Assembly (NCBI GenBank): GCA_027364635.1
Contig: DAHXOZ010000004.1
Coordinates: 1 to 53,036 of the forward strand
Origin: a bacterium
GTDB taxonomy: Bacteria; Bacteroidota; Bacteroidia; Chitinophagales; Chitinophagaceae
Direction of reading: 5' to 3'
Length of the DNA: 53,036 bases
Shown here: piece after piece, positions 9,250 through 18,160 of the stretch
Numbering within the stretch: the stretch's first letter is position 1
How the letters are laid out: each line of letters starts with the position of its first letter
Position numbers and translations under genes: made by a program
The notes under the pieces: model-generated
The model's database searches: none
What the model saw: only the letters and a program-made list of their open reading frames with translations
What the model was told of the DNA's origin: nothing

Positions 9250-10896
9250 GTGTCCGGGTACCGGCGTTTGATTTTTAAAACACAAATATCGAAAAGTAAG
9301 CAGGCAGTTAACAAAGTTGACTGGCAACTGCTTGTTTTCCTTTTGCTTTTCTTAAATGTAAAACTGGTAGTGAAACTCGCCGCTATTGTATGGATCTACT
9401 TCGTGCGGAATGAATTTAATTTTGGCTTCCGCTTTCAACGTTCAAGACTTCCGCTTTTTTATTTGTTCATTATTGCTATCGGGATCATTGATTACTTTTT
9501 ATTTCACGGAACCCGAAGCTTTGATTATTCAATAGTGGTTATGACAGGAATTGGTTTCTGGGTAGTTTCCATACTTGCAGTACACCAGCTTAAACATTCA
9601 GTTGAGCTTCATTCTCCCGGAGTGATTGATCAGACCCTTGCCGTTTTTTTTAAAATCAATGCTGCTATTTCTTTAGCCGCTCTTTTGATAATAATAATTA
9701 AAACAGGCACAATTAATCCTTATTTGTACCAGGGAGAATATCAAAAATATTTTATAGGAACGGGAGATTATATAAAGGGAATCTCCTTTGACACCTCTAC
9801 TACCAATGCTGTCTTAAACGCTTTTGGTGTAATCTATTTTTTGACTCACAGGAATGCTTTCATGATTTTTCTATGCATGTCAGTACTATTACTTACCGGT
9901 AGTAATATAACCAACGGAATTCTATGTATCGCATTGCTTTATGTTTTCATTTTTCAAAGTGACCGGGATCAGAAGAGTCTTATCCTCGTTTGCTTTTTTC
10001 TGCTCGTGGTTTTTATGGCAAAAATTTCTCCGCAGAACAACCAGTACGTAAGCAAATCACTTAGCCACCTTCTTCATCTATCTGCACCTTCAAAACCTTC
10101 GATTACGGGTGTTATTTCCCTGGAAAATATGCCTGATACCTCTCTAAGCGAAGAAGAAAGGAAACAAAAAATTGCCCTGTTATACCTCGACAGTACCTGG
10201 AGTACAAAGCGAACACAACACAGTTCGCACCATAATACATCAATTCATCGCGCCAATTATATTCTTCCGCAGGACAATATTAACGGCCCGGAGTTTCAAC
10301 ACAAATCTGTAATCACCGCCTCAGAAGAAAAGAGCATTCAATTTATAATAGAAAATTCCGGGCATTTGCCCATGTCATCGGATACGATGTATCATCCGGA
10401 ATATCCCGGGAAAATTATTGCCTGGCAACAAACCTATCATTACCTGGCAAAAAATCCCATCAAGGCATTTACGGGAACCGGAATGGGTAATTTTTCATCG
10501 AAGGTGGCGTTCAAAGCTGCAGGCCTGGGTATTGCAGGATCCTGGCTTCCGCAACATAAATATATTAATAACGCTTTTCTTGAAAATCATCTAGATACCT
10601 ATCTCTATTTTTTCAGCAAATCCGATGGATTTCACTCCGTGATCAATAATCCGGGATCTGTGTATGACCAGCTTATCGCAGAATACGGAATAATTGGCTT
10701 CGGAGTTTTCCTCATTTTTTATCTGGGATTTTTTTTGAGTAAGCTTCCTCACCTCACGTATGGCAGACCGTTGCTAATAATGATCTGCGGCATTTTCTTT
10801 TTCGATTACTGGTTTGAGCAATTGTCTGTGGTCGCGGTTTTTGAATTATTCATGTTTCTCAATTTAAAAGAAAGTCAACTTAACAATGAATCGTAA
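9250..10896 (+). CDS. Polytopic membrane protein, probable O-antigen polymerase (Wzy-like)
   Basis: A 548-residue integral membrane protein. N-terminal helices run to about residue 230, a long hydrophilic periplasmic loop spans about 250-430, and helices return at about 475-540. This is the Wzy/WaaL/O-antigen polymerase layout. The loop end contains GTGMGNFSSK, and the C-terminal part has IAEYGIIGFGVFLIFYLG, like other Wzy proteins. The start is uncertain: no in-frame ATG occurs before about residue 97. GTG 9250 is the most upstream candidate; TTG 9268 is also possible. An AAAGGAAG tract at 9224-9231 may aid initiation. It overlaps the next gene by 11 bp. Polymerase is preferred to ligase because a second, more ligase-like protein is encoded at 14039. 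Confidence 0.7.
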   Translation: MSGYRRLIFKTQISKSKQAVNKVDWQLLVFLLLFLNVKLVVKLAAIVWIYFVRNEFNFGFRFQRSRLPLFYLFIIAIGIIDYFLFHGTRSFDYSIVVMTGIGFWVVSILAVHQLKHSVELHSPGVIDQTLAVFFKINAAISLAALLIIIIKTGTINPYLYQGEYQKYFIGTGDYIKGISFDTSTTNAVLNAFGVIYFLTHRNAFMIFLCMSVLLLTGSNITNGILCIALLYVFIFQSDRDQKSLILVCFFLLVVFMAKISPQNNQYVSKSLSHLLHLSAPSKPSITGVISLENMPDTSLSEEERKQKIALLYLDSTWSTKRTQHSSHHNTSIHRANYILPQDNINGPEFQHKSVITASEEKSIQFIIENSGHLPMSSDTMYHPEYPGKIIAWQQTYHYLAKNPIKAFTGTGMGNFSSKVAFKAAGLGIAGSWLPQHKYINNAFLENHLDTYLYFFSKSDGFHSVINNPGSVYDQLIAEYGIIGFGVFLIFYLGFFLSKLPHLTYGRPLLIMICGIFFFDYWFEQLSVVAVFELFMFLNLKESQLNNES

Positions 10897-11860
10897 ACAG
10901 GTAAAGATATCCGTAGTAATGCCTGCCTTTAATGCCGGAAAATATATTGAGGAAGCGGTGAGTTCGGTCCTTCGGCAGACATTTACCGACTTTGAATTAT
11001 TGATTATAAATGATGGATCTTCTGATACTACCAAGCAGATTATTTCTTCGTTTACTGATCCAAGAATTGTTATTATCAACCATGGAGTTAATAAAGGCAT
11101 TGCAGCAGCATTAAATACTGGTTTATCCCATGCAAAGGCGGAATACATTGCAAGATTTGATGCAGATGATATTTGTTTCCCTGAACGGCTGGCACGTCAA
11201 CTTGATTTTCTTGAGACTCATTCTGATTATATCTTAACCGGTGGAGATGCTGAATATATTTCAGAAAACGGCGAACATCTTTTTGACTTCACATGTATTG
11301 GTCATACAAACGAACAGATCGCAAAGAAGATAAATCACCAGTGCCCTTTTATTCATTCAACCGTTATGTACCGTAAAGAAACGGTTTTGAAAGCAGGTGG
11401 CTATTCTAAATATGCACACAATTTTGAAGATTACTTCCTGTGGGTCCGGTTGCATAAATATGGAAAGTTTGCCAATCTTCCAGAGCCCTTAATTAAGGTT
11501 CGAATTAATCCTGATTCTGCTACGATTGATGAAAAAAGAAGGGGCCGGCTTTTCAGGAAAATGAAACGAGACATTATACTTCGCCAAACGATCACCATAA
11601 AGGAGGGACGCATTTTGCAGGCAATCATCCAAAGCCAGGCAGTAAAAAAAATAAAGGAGAGCTCATATCATTCTTTATGCGCGAAAAAATATTTGGTAAA
11701 CAATCATCAGCCGGTAAAGGCAAGGGCTTCATTGGCAAGAGCCATTCAAATACATCCGTTTCGGTTAGATAATTATGCGTTATACCTTCTTAGTTATTTT
11801 CCGGCTTCCTTTATAAACCGTGTACATAAAATGGTTCTTTTAAAATATAAAAACACATGA
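10886..11860 (+). CDS. Family 2 glycosyltransferase
   Basis: A 324-residue cytoplasmic GT-A enzyme. The N-terminus is the classic GT2 nucleotide-binding start (SVVMPAFNAGKYIEEAVSSV, then LLIINDGSSD). The metal-binding DxD lies in ARFDADDICFPERL at about residue 90. The acceptor half contains HSTVMYRKETVLKAGGY and FEDYFLWVRL, as in rhamnosyl- or galactosyl-type GT2 enzymes. The sugar donor cannot be told. It overlaps the genes on both sides (11 bp before, 4 bp ATGA after), so it is part of one tightly coupled operon driven from site 2. Confidence 0.9.
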   Translation: MNRKQVKISVVMPAFNAGKYIEEAVSSVLRQTFTDFELLIINDGSSDTTKQIISSFTDPRIVIINHGVNKGIAAALNTGLSHAKAEYIARFDADDICFPERLARQLDFLETHSDYILTGGDAEYISENGEHLFDFTCIGHTNEQIAKKINHQCPFIHSTVMYRKETVLKAGGYSKYAHNFEDYFLWVRLHKYGKFANLPEPLIKVRINPDSATIDEKRRGRLFRKMKRDIILRQTITIKEGRILQAIIQSQAVKKIKESSYHSLCAKKYLVNNHQPVKARASLARAIQIHPFRLDNYALYLLSYFPASFINRVHKMVLLKYKNT

Positions 11861-12936
11861 GAGTTGCATTCATAACACGCTCTTCTCTTTTTTCATCAGC
11901 AGGTGGCGATACGCTGCAAGTTTTAAATACTGCTAATTACCTGGGAAAATTAAATGTAACGGTTGAGATAAAAATGACGCATGAAAAAATTAATTACAAT
12001 GAATATGATTTGATTCATTTCTTTAGCATAATTCGGCCTGCTGATATATTAGGACACGTCAAAAAGCTTAGTCAACCCTTTGTAATAACGCCTTTACTAA
12101 TCGACTATTCAGAATTTGACAAACAATATCGTAAAGGAATATCCGGCAAAATATTTCGCTTTGTTTCTGCCGACAGGATAGAATATTTAAAAACGATTGC
12201 AAGGTGGCTAAGAGGACGGGAACACCTTACATCTTTTGCATTTCTGGCGAGAGGGCAGCGCCACAGCATACAAAAAATTTTAAGAGAAGCGGCAATGGTA
12301 CTGCCTAATTCTCAAACGGAATATGAATTTTTAACAGATCGGTATGGAATAAAGAAACATTATGTGGAAGTACCCAATGGTGTTGAATCAAAGCTGTTTA
12401 CTAATTCATGGAAGTGTGAAAAAGATACTCAAATGGTCTTATGTGTAGCAAGGATTGAGGGGTTAAAAAATCAAATAAATCTTATCAGGGCTTTGAATAA
12501 TACTGAGTATCAGCTTTACATTATTGGCAAACCTGCAGTTAACCAAAAAACGTACTATAATGAATGCCAAAGAATAGCCGCAAAAAATATACATTTCATT
12601 GGTCACCTTACGCAGGAAGAATTGGTTCCATATTATGAGAAAGCAAAGATACACATACTGCCAAGCTGGTTTGAAACCTGTGGTCTGGCTTCTTTGGAAG
12701 CTGCTGCAATGGATTGTGCAATTGTGATTACCCATAAAGGTTATGCTGCTGAATACTTCCAGGATTATGCTTTTTATTGTGATCCATCCTCTCCTGCGTC
12801 TATAAAACAAGCGGTTGATGCGGCAAGTGCTTCCGTAACCAGTAAGATATTCCAACAAAAGATTTCATCAGAATATACCTGGCAAAATGCTGCCATCAAA
12901 ACCCATGAAGCTTATAAAAAAATACTTTCATCATGA
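11857..12936 (+). CDS. Family 4 (GT-B) glycosyltransferase
   Basis: A 359-residue GT-B enzyme. The N-terminal acceptor domain starts with a glycine-containing loop (SSAGGDTLQVLNTANYL). The C-terminal nucleotide-sugar domain carries VARIEGLKNQINLIRAL and the E-x7-E motif in LPSWFETCGLASLEAAAMDC at about 265-285. It overlaps the next gene by 4 bp (ATGA), a sign of coupled translation. It would add one sugar to the lipid-linked glycan; donor and acceptor are unknown. Confidence 0.9.
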   Translation: MRVAFITRSSLFSSAGGDTLQVLNTANYLGKLNVTVEIKMTHEKINYNEYDLIHFFSIIRPADILGHVKKLSQPFVITPLLIDYSEFDKQYRKGISGKIFRFVSADRIEYLKTIARWLRGREHLTSFAFLARGQRHSIQKILREAAMVLPNSQTEYEFLTDRYGIKKHYVEVPNGVESKLFTNSWKCEKDTQMVLCVARIEGLKNQINLIRALNNTEYQLYIIGKPAVNQKTYYNECQRIAAKNIHFIGHLTQEELVPYYEKAKIHILPSWFETCGLASLEAAAMDCAIVITHKGYAAEYFQDYAFYCDPSSPASIKQAVDAASASVTSKIFQQKISSEYTWQNAAIKTHEAYKKILSS

Positions 12937-14042
12937 CACTAAAAATTGCAATTGCCGGATGCCGCGGAATCCCCAACTATTACGGTGGATTTGAAAAACT
13001 GGCAGAATGCCTTTCCGTTGGCCTGGTAAGAAAAGGACATGAAGTAACCGTTTACAATTCTCATAACCATCCTTATCAGAAAAAGGATTTTCATGGAGTT
13101 GAAATTGTCCATTGTTATGATCCTGAGTACCGGTTGGGGACAGCAGGGCAGTTTATTTATGACCTGAATTGCATCAAAGATTTGCGAAGAAAGAACTTCG
13201 ATGTCATCTTATTTCTCGGCTACACCAGCAACACGGTTTGGGGAAACTTATTTCCGGAGAGACCCGTTATTATCACCAATATGGACGGGCTGGAATGGAA
13301 AAGAGCCAAGTACAATGTGGTAGTAAAACATTTTTTAAAATATGCGGAAAAGTGGGCTGTACAATCAAGTAATTTCTTTATTGCCGATTCGATAGTGATC
13401 CAAAATTATCTCGATAAGAAATACAAGATACACTGTAAGTACATTCCCTACGGAAGTGAAATGGCTCAAATAGATGATAAAAAATTATTGGCGCCTTATC
13501 ATGTTTCTACCCAGGAATATTACCTGCTGATGGCACGCATCGAGCCGGAGAATAATGTAGAAGTGATACTGGATGGGTTTTACAGAAGTTCTTCAAAGAA
13601 AAAATTTCTTGTAATTGGAAATACGCAAAACTCTTTTGGGCAAAGGCTTGAACGAAAATTCCGGGAAGACAAACGAATACTTTTTGGTGGTGCGGTATAC
13701 GATGGCGCTATCACCCATTCCCTCAAATATTTTTCCCACTTGTACTTTCATGGCCATAGTGTGGGAGGAACCAATCCTTCTTTGCTGGAAGCCATGGGGA
13801 GTGGTGCATTAATAGCCGCACATCAGAATGAATTTAATCATGCAGTATTGCAAAAGGATGCCTATTACTTTGAAACTGCCAATGATGTAGAATACTTAAT
13901 TGAATCAGTAAAACGAAATGAAAGGGAACAGGAAATGGTAAAAAATAATTTTTTAAAAATTGAGAAAACCTATAACTGGGCTGCCGTTATTGAGCAATAC
14001 AATTCTTTTATCATTGAATGTTACAGGAAATCACGGCAATGA
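12933..14042 (+). CDS. Glycosyltransferase with DUF1972 N-terminal domain (rhamnosyltransferase type)
   Basis: A 369-residue GT-B enzyme of the DUF1972 group. The N-terminal hallmark IAGCRGIPNYYGGFEKLAE is followed by YTSNTVWG and NMDGLEWKRAKY. The C-terminal donor domain carries ARIEPENNVEVILDGF and HGHSVGGTNPSLLEAMGSG. Characterised relatives are often rhamnosyl- or mannosyltransferases of O-antigen or S-layer glycan, but the donor here is not certain. The stop overlaps the ATG of the next gene (ATGA at 14039-14042). Confidence 0.88.
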   Translation: MTLKIAIAGCRGIPNYYGGFEKLAECLSVGLVRKGHEVTVYNSHNHPYQKKDFHGVEIVHCYDPEYRLGTAGQFIYDLNCIKDLRRKNFDVILFLGYTSNTVWGNLFPERPVIITNMDGLEWKRAKYNVVVKHFLKYAEKWAVQSSNFFIADSIVIQNYLDKKYKIHCKYIPYGSEMAQIDDKKLLAPYHVSTQEYYLLMARIEPENNVEVILDGFYRSSSKKKFLVIGNTQNSFGQRLERKFREDKRILFGGAVYDGAITHSLKYFSHLYFHGHSVGGTNPSLLEAMGSGALIAAHQNEFNHAVLQKDAYYFETANDVEYLIESVKRNEREQEMVKNNFLKIEKTYNWAAVIEQYNSFIIECYRKSRQ

Positions 14043-15292
14043 AACGATTATTTATCATAGAGGATTCAATGAGTAATAAGATCAGCTATTACCTGCTTGC
14101 TGCCTTCCTGGTTACCTTACCTTTTGCCCGCTTTTTCAGCGAATGGCTTTTCATTGTTTTTTGCCTTCATACCCTTATTCATTTTAAAGTGGAAAGTCTT
14201 GCCGGATTAAAGAATCAAAAAGTCTGGATAGCCGGATCTGCCTTCATGGTTAGCATCCTCGCTGTGACCTACAGTGCCCATCCCTATGAGGGATTTGAAG
14301 ACGCTCTTGATCAGATTGCGATCCTTTTGTTTCCTGTTTTTCTTTCAATTACCCACTTACCACTCCAAAAATATAAATATCGTTTGCTGGAAATTTTTGG
14401 GCTCACCTGTGTCCTTACAGTCCTATACCTATTTTCTACCGCTTTTGAAGTCATCCACTATTTTCATTTGCCGATCGCTTCACTGCTAAAGGCGCCCTTT
14501 ATCAATCAAAATTTTACAGATCCGATTGGATTGCACGCCACCTATTTCTCCATGTATGTTTTGCTCTCTATTTGCATTTTTGTTTTCCTGTTTTATTCCT
14601 CGCGGTTAAAGAGGAACCTTACATATATTTTCTATTCACTGATCCTTCTGGCCGGATTAGTACAACTTGCCTCCAGGGCTACGATTATTGCGGTAGGGAT
14701 ACTTTTCATTTTTATTATTCCTTTTTTTCTTTTACATGGGAAGAAAAGAGTCCTTTTTTTGATAGCCAGTTTGTCTCTGTCGGCACTGATGCTTTTTGCC
14801 ATCTTCCAGGTGGGCAGTTTAAGAAAAAGATATTTTTCTGATTTTGAAAATGATCTTTCTGCGCAATACAGGGATCCCGGAGACTTAACCGAATCCAGAA
14901 TGGCGCGGTGGAACCTGGAATGGCAGCTGATTGAAAAGGCACCCTTGCTTGGATATGGCACAGGTTCAGAGAAATTTGTTTTGGATAAAGAGTATTTTAA
15001 AAATAAGTTCTACAGGTCTTTTCTTCTCAATCTCAATTCACATAGCCAGTTCTTAAGTTTTTGGTTAACAGCAGGACTGGGTGGACTTCTGATATACCTC
15101 TCTGTATTTTATTTTGGAGTAAGACTATCGGTCAAAACAAAAGATTTTTTACTGCTTTCATTACTTAGCCTGCTCTTTATTGTTTCTTTTTCAGAGAACA
15201 TACTGGATGTCAGTAAGGGCGTTTTATTTTACGGATATTTTCTTCCCTTCCTGCTCTTTACCGCCGGAACTAAAACAGGCACGGGCAGTTAA
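14039..15292 (+). CDS. O-antigen ligase family membrane protein (Wzy_C/WaaL type)
   Basis: A polytopic protein of 417 residues with about 11-12 helices and the Wzy_C core. It has SRATIIAVGILF in a central helix, a periplasmic loop with a conserved Arg region (ARWNLEWQLIEKAPLLGYGTGSEKF), and NSHSQFLSFWLTAGLGGLL, whose His corresponds to the conserved ligase histidine. It would transfer finished glycan onto lipid A-core or a similar acceptor in the periplasm. I choose ATG 14039, which makes an ATGA overlap with the previous stop; the in-frame ATG at 14018 would give a longer overlap. It is the last gene of the operon driven from site 2. Confidence 0.82.
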   Translation: MKRLFIIEDSMSNKISYYLLAAFLVTLPFARFFSEWLFIVFCLHTLIHFKVESLAGLKNQKVWIAGSAFMVSILAVTYSAHPYEGFEDALDQIAILLFPVFLSITHLPLQKYKYRLLEIFGLTCVLTVLYLFSTAFEVIHYFHLPIASLLKAPFINQNFTDPIGLHATYFSMYVLLSICIFVFLFYSSRLKRNLTYIFYSLILLAGLVQLASRATIIAVGILFIFIIPFFLLHGKKRVLFLIASLSLSALMLFAIFQVGSLRKRYFSDFENDLSAQYRDPGDLTESRMARWNLEWQLIEKAPLLGYGTGSEKFVLDKEYFKNKFYRSFLLNLNSHSQFLSFWLTAGLGGLLIYLSVFYFGVRLSVKTKDFLLLSLLSLLFIVSFSENILDVSKGVLFYGYFLPFLLFTAGTKTGTGS

Positions 15293-15301
15293 AGGTTACA
15301 A

Positions 15302-15330
15302 GGCAACCACTCTTTAAATCGTCACGTTTA
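15302..15330 (+). promoter_or_regulatory. ECF-type promoter, site 3 (GT2/nucleotidyltransferase operon)
   Basis: GGCAACC at 15302-15308, 16 nt, CGTTTA at 15325-15330, ending 43 nt before the ATG at 15374. It begins 10 bp after the previous stop codon, so the operon that follows has its own copy of the regulon promoter. Confidence 0.82.
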
Positions 15331-15373
15331 CCATAATATCAAAACAGTTAATTAATATTCCAACAGAATAACT

Positions 15374-16162
15374 ATGGAAAGATTATCAGCAGTGGTTATT
15401 ACCCGAAATGAAGAAAAAAATATTGGTCGCTGCATCGACTCACTTGCGAGGGTAGCAGATGAAATTGTTGTTTTGGATTCTTACTCTTCTGACAGTACAG
15501 TCGCAATTGCCCGTAGTAAAGGAGCTGTTGTAAAACAATGTGTTTTTTCAGGGTATATAGAACAAAAGAATAAAGTCCTTGAATTTACCAGCAACAATTT
15601 TGTTATCAGCCTCGATGCGGATGAAATGTTAAGTGAAAAGCTTATCCATTCGATCCTCGCGGAAAAGAAAAATAATTTTAAGTATGATGCCTATTTTATG
15701 AATCGTTATAACCGGTATTGCGGAAAGTTTATAAAACATGGATTATGGTATCCTAACCGAAAATTGCGGCTTTTTGACAAACGCATCGCCTGGTGGGGAG
15801 GAATGAATCCTCATGATAAAATACAGTTAACTCCGGGAATTCAACCTCAATTCCTTAAAGGCGACATCATTCATTATGCTTACAATTCTATACATGAGCA
15901 CTTGCAAAGGAATGAAGAAGTGAGCTCCATTGCTGCGTATTCCTTGTTTGAGGCAGGAATAAAAAAACCCTGGACGAAGATTTTTCTAAGCCCCGCCTGG
16001 TCCTTTGTTCACGGTTATTTTATTCGGTTAGGCTTTTTGGACGGTTACTATGGTTTTATAATAGCCAAACAAACGGCCCGACAATCTTTTTTAAAATATC
16101 AAAAACTAAGGCAGCTTATAAAACTGCAGAGGAAAGCCCCTAAACTCGTTATGAATAATTAA
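15374..16162 (+). CDS. Family 2 glycosyltransferase, WaaE/KdtX-like
   Basis: A 262-residue GT2 enzyme of the LPS-core type. It has AVVITRNEEKNIGRCIDSL at the start, EIVVLDSYSSDST, and the DxD in SLDADEMLS at about 78-86. GLWYPNRKLRLFDK and the HYAYNSIHEHLQRNEE region are typical of the WaaE/KdtX beta-glucosyltransferase group that decorates inner-core heptose. The sugar is inferred only from family resemblance. The following nucleotidyltransferase gene starts 7 bp downstream and should share the transcript. Confidence 0.88.
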   Translation: MERLSAVVITRNEEKNIGRCIDSLARVADEIVVLDSYSSDSTVAIARSKGAVVKQCVFSGYIEQKNKVLEFTSNNFVISLDADEMLSEKLIHSILAEKKNNFKYDAYFMNRYNRYCGKFIKHGLWYPNRKLRLFDKRIAWWGGMNPHDKIQLTPGIQPQFLKGDIIHYAYNSIHEHLQRNEEVSSIAAYSLFEAGIKKPWTKIFLSPAWSFVHGYFIRLGFLDGYYGFIIAKQTARQSFLKYQKLRQLIKLQRKAPKLVMNN

Positions 16163-16169
16163 AACAGTT

Positions 16170-17099
16170 ATGAATAATGTTACTCATGACATATTAAAAA
16201 CACTTGCTTATTTTGATCACTTCAATTATCCGCTTACCATTGAAGATCTGTGTTTATTCGCATGTAAAAATTATGATCCTTCAGAGATTGAAAGAGCAGC
16301 AGACGAACTAAAAAGCCGGAAAATTATTTTTAAATTAAAGCAATTTTATTCATTGCAAAACAACCCCGGGCTTGCAGATAAAAGATTGAAAGGGAACCAA
16401 AGGGCAATCCAGGAACTCGTCATTGCGGAAAAAGCTGCGAGACTGCTGAGCGGCTTTCCTTTTGTGGTAACGGTAGCCGTCTCGGGTTCATTGTCCAAAT
16501 ATTATGCGGACGAAAATACAGATATTGATTTCTTCATTATTACAAAAACCGATCGGTTATGGATTGCCCGCACACTAATGCACCTGTTTAAAAAGCTTAC
16601 ATTTATAACCGGGAAGCAACATTGGTTTTGCATGAATTATTACGTGGATGAAAAAGGATTGGAAATACCCGAAAAAAACATCTTTACGGCAATGGAGATT
16701 GTTACGCTTCTGCCGATGCAGGGATTTGGGAATTTTCGGACTTTTAATGAAGCCAACCAGTGGACAAAAAATTATTTCCCGGCACACCATCCAAAATTTA
16801 AGGAAGAATGGCAAGTTAAAAAGGGCTTCGTTTGCAAATGTTTTGAAAAGATATTCAATTCAACATTAGGAGACGCGGTGGATCAATGGTTGATGGCAGT
16901 AACGGATAAACGCTGGAAGAAAAAAGTGCAAAGAGGTAAGGTTAATGCGCACGATATTCCAATTGGAATGATGGTAGGAAGGCATTTCTCCAAACCTGAT
17001 CCTGCCAATTTGCAGGCACGAGTGATAGAGCAATATGAAATGAGAGTGAAAGATTTGCTGCGAGTGGAACAAACTTCAGTAAACATAAAATGTCTTTGA
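16170..17099 (+). CDS. Nucleotidyltransferase-fold protein with N-terminal winged helix
   Basis: A 309-residue protein. Residues 1 to about 70 resemble a winged-helix domain (DILKTLAYFDHFNYPLTIEDLCLF, then AADELKSRKIIFKLKQFYSL). Then comes a polymerase-beta-type nucleotidyltransferase core: VAVSGSLSKYYADENTDIDFFIIT, i.e. GS followed by D-x-D metal ligands at about 105-125. Similar proteins occur inside glycan clusters of Bacteroidota, with unknown role. It could nucleotidylate a protein or small molecule. It closes the operon driven from site 3. The fold call is firm and the function is open. Confidence 0.75.
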   Translation: MNNVTHDILKTLAYFDHFNYPLTIEDLCLFACKNYDPSEIERAADELKSRKIIFKLKQFYSLQNNPGLADKRLKGNQRAIQELVIAEKAARLLSGFPFVVTVAVSGSLSKYYADENTDIDFFIITKTDRLWIARTLMHLFKKLTFITGKQHWFCMNYYVDEKGLEIPEKNIFTAMEIVTLLPMQGFGNFRTFNEANQWTKNYFPAHHPKFKEEWQVKKGFVCKCFEKIFNSTLGDAVDQWLMAVTDKRWKKKVQRGKVNAHDIPIGMMVGRHFSKPDPANLQARVIEQYEMRVKDLLRVEQTSVNIKCL

Positions 17100-17711
17100 T
17101 TTTTTGATTTTATTTTCAGGAGATGTCTTTCCTTCCCTTGCCAGCCATATACCTTTGCATCGGATCATTTTAAGGGCCGGCAATCATTATATTGTAATGG
17201 CTGCAGTTTTGATTTTCTTTTTCTCTAAAAATCAGATGTCGTCCTTGTCACTCTTATGGCTTATTCGTGCTGATAGTTCAAAAATAGATTGCTAGCTGTA
17301 ATCTTTAAATTAAGGACTGGCAATCATTATATTGTAATGGCTGCAGTTTTGATTTTCCTTTTCTCTAAAAATCAGATGTCATCCTTGTCACTCTTATGGC
17401 TTATTCGTGCTGATAATTCAAAAATAGATTGCTAGCTGTAATCTTTAAAAAGAACGAATTGAAGAGCGGATGAATAAATGAATGTAAACCATAAGTATGA
17501 GATTTTTATTTTTTCAATTTTTTACCATTATCAGTATTGCCTCTTTTAGGGGGTAGAGGACAGTCAACTTTTGGAAAAGGGTATCTGCAATTAACGAAAC
17601 CCATTTTGCTTCCATGAATAAAAGGATGCATAGATCATCTTGACTTTAATTTAAAAAACAAATTGTATATATAGCAGTATTAAGCAGTAATGCCTGGATA
17701 GGCTCTAAGGC
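17100..17711. other. Non-coding, decayed interval
   Basis: About 610 bp without a believable intact gene. It contains the 140-bp tandem duplication (17171-17450). At 17497 there is a signal-peptide-like start (MRFLFFQFFTIISIASF) that meets a stop within 20 codons and seems to continue in another frame as GQSTFGKGYLQL, suggesting a second dead secreted-protein gene. The broken DUF1259 copy follows. Confidence 0.6.
17171..17450. repeat. 140-bp tandem direct duplication (two units)
   Basis: Unit 1 is 17171-17310 and unit 2 is 17311-17450, in perfect register with period 140 and only about 6-8 substitutions and no gaps. Examples are GCC versus ACT at 17176 and 17316, and single changes inside TCGTCC/TCATCC and GATAGTTC/GATAATTC. 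Neither unit has a credible reading frame. The high identity points to a recent duplication or copy correction. Confidence 0.92.
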
Positions 17712-18064
17712 GAAATGGATAAGGGGTGTATAAATATACAATAGCGTTGCCGGATGTTCATTTGAAAGATCGATTAGCGGTCGCTTCTTTTGCCGGTTTT
17801 AATACCTGGGCCGCATGGCAGGGAACTAATGATAAAGCGGCCGTAGCCGGTGATTTCACGATGATTGAAAATGAAGTAGCGCCGGTAATAAAAGCATTGA
17901 TTGAAAATGGAATAGAAGTGGTGGCGCTTCATAACCACATAGTACACGAACAACCAAGAATATTTTTCCTACATTATTGGGGAGTTGGTTCTGCTGAAAA
18001 ATTAGCTAAAGGATTGAAAGCGGCATTAGATGAGACGGGAAAGGGAAATAAGAGGATGCTTTGA
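17712..18064 (+). pseudogene. Truncated, frameshifted copy of the DUF1259 second repeat
   Basis: The sequence parallels the C-terminal repeat of the DUF1259 gene at 3995-4930 over about 115 codons, including NTWAAWQGTNDKAAVAGDF, ALHNHIVHEQPRIFFLHYWG and AKGLKAAL. The N-terminal repeat and signal peptide are missing. At about 17722-17727 one G is missing relative to the parent (AAGGGG-TG instead of the in-frame form), so the upstream codons (AAGGCGAAATGGAT) are out of frame and no normal start remains. An open frame persists from GTG 17726, but it lacks a signal peptide. I call it a pseudogene formed by duplication and decay. Confidence 0.8.
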
Positions 18065-18124
18065 AAAGCAAAAGGAAGAAAATAAAAATCCCTGATATTT
18101 GTTGGTTTACTGCTAACCGGTTAA

Positions 18125-18153
18125 AGAAACCTTTTCTAAAAATTTCCCGTTTG
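18125..18153 (+). promoter_or_regulatory. Variant ECF-type promoter (AsmA-like gene)
   Basis: AGAAACC at 18125-18131, 16 nt, CGTTTG at 18148-18153. The inner -35 hexamer GAAACC differs by one base from the consensus GCAACC, and the spacing and -10 match exactly. The -10 ends only 7 nt before the ATG at 18161, so a transcript from here would be leaderless or nearly so. Weaker than the eight exact sites. Confidence 0.5.
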
Positions 18154-18160
18154 GATAGGT

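Noticed and set aside
17104-17295. 63-codon open frame in the 140-bp repeat
   Set aside because: The frame is not maintained in the second unit and the sequence looks non-coding.
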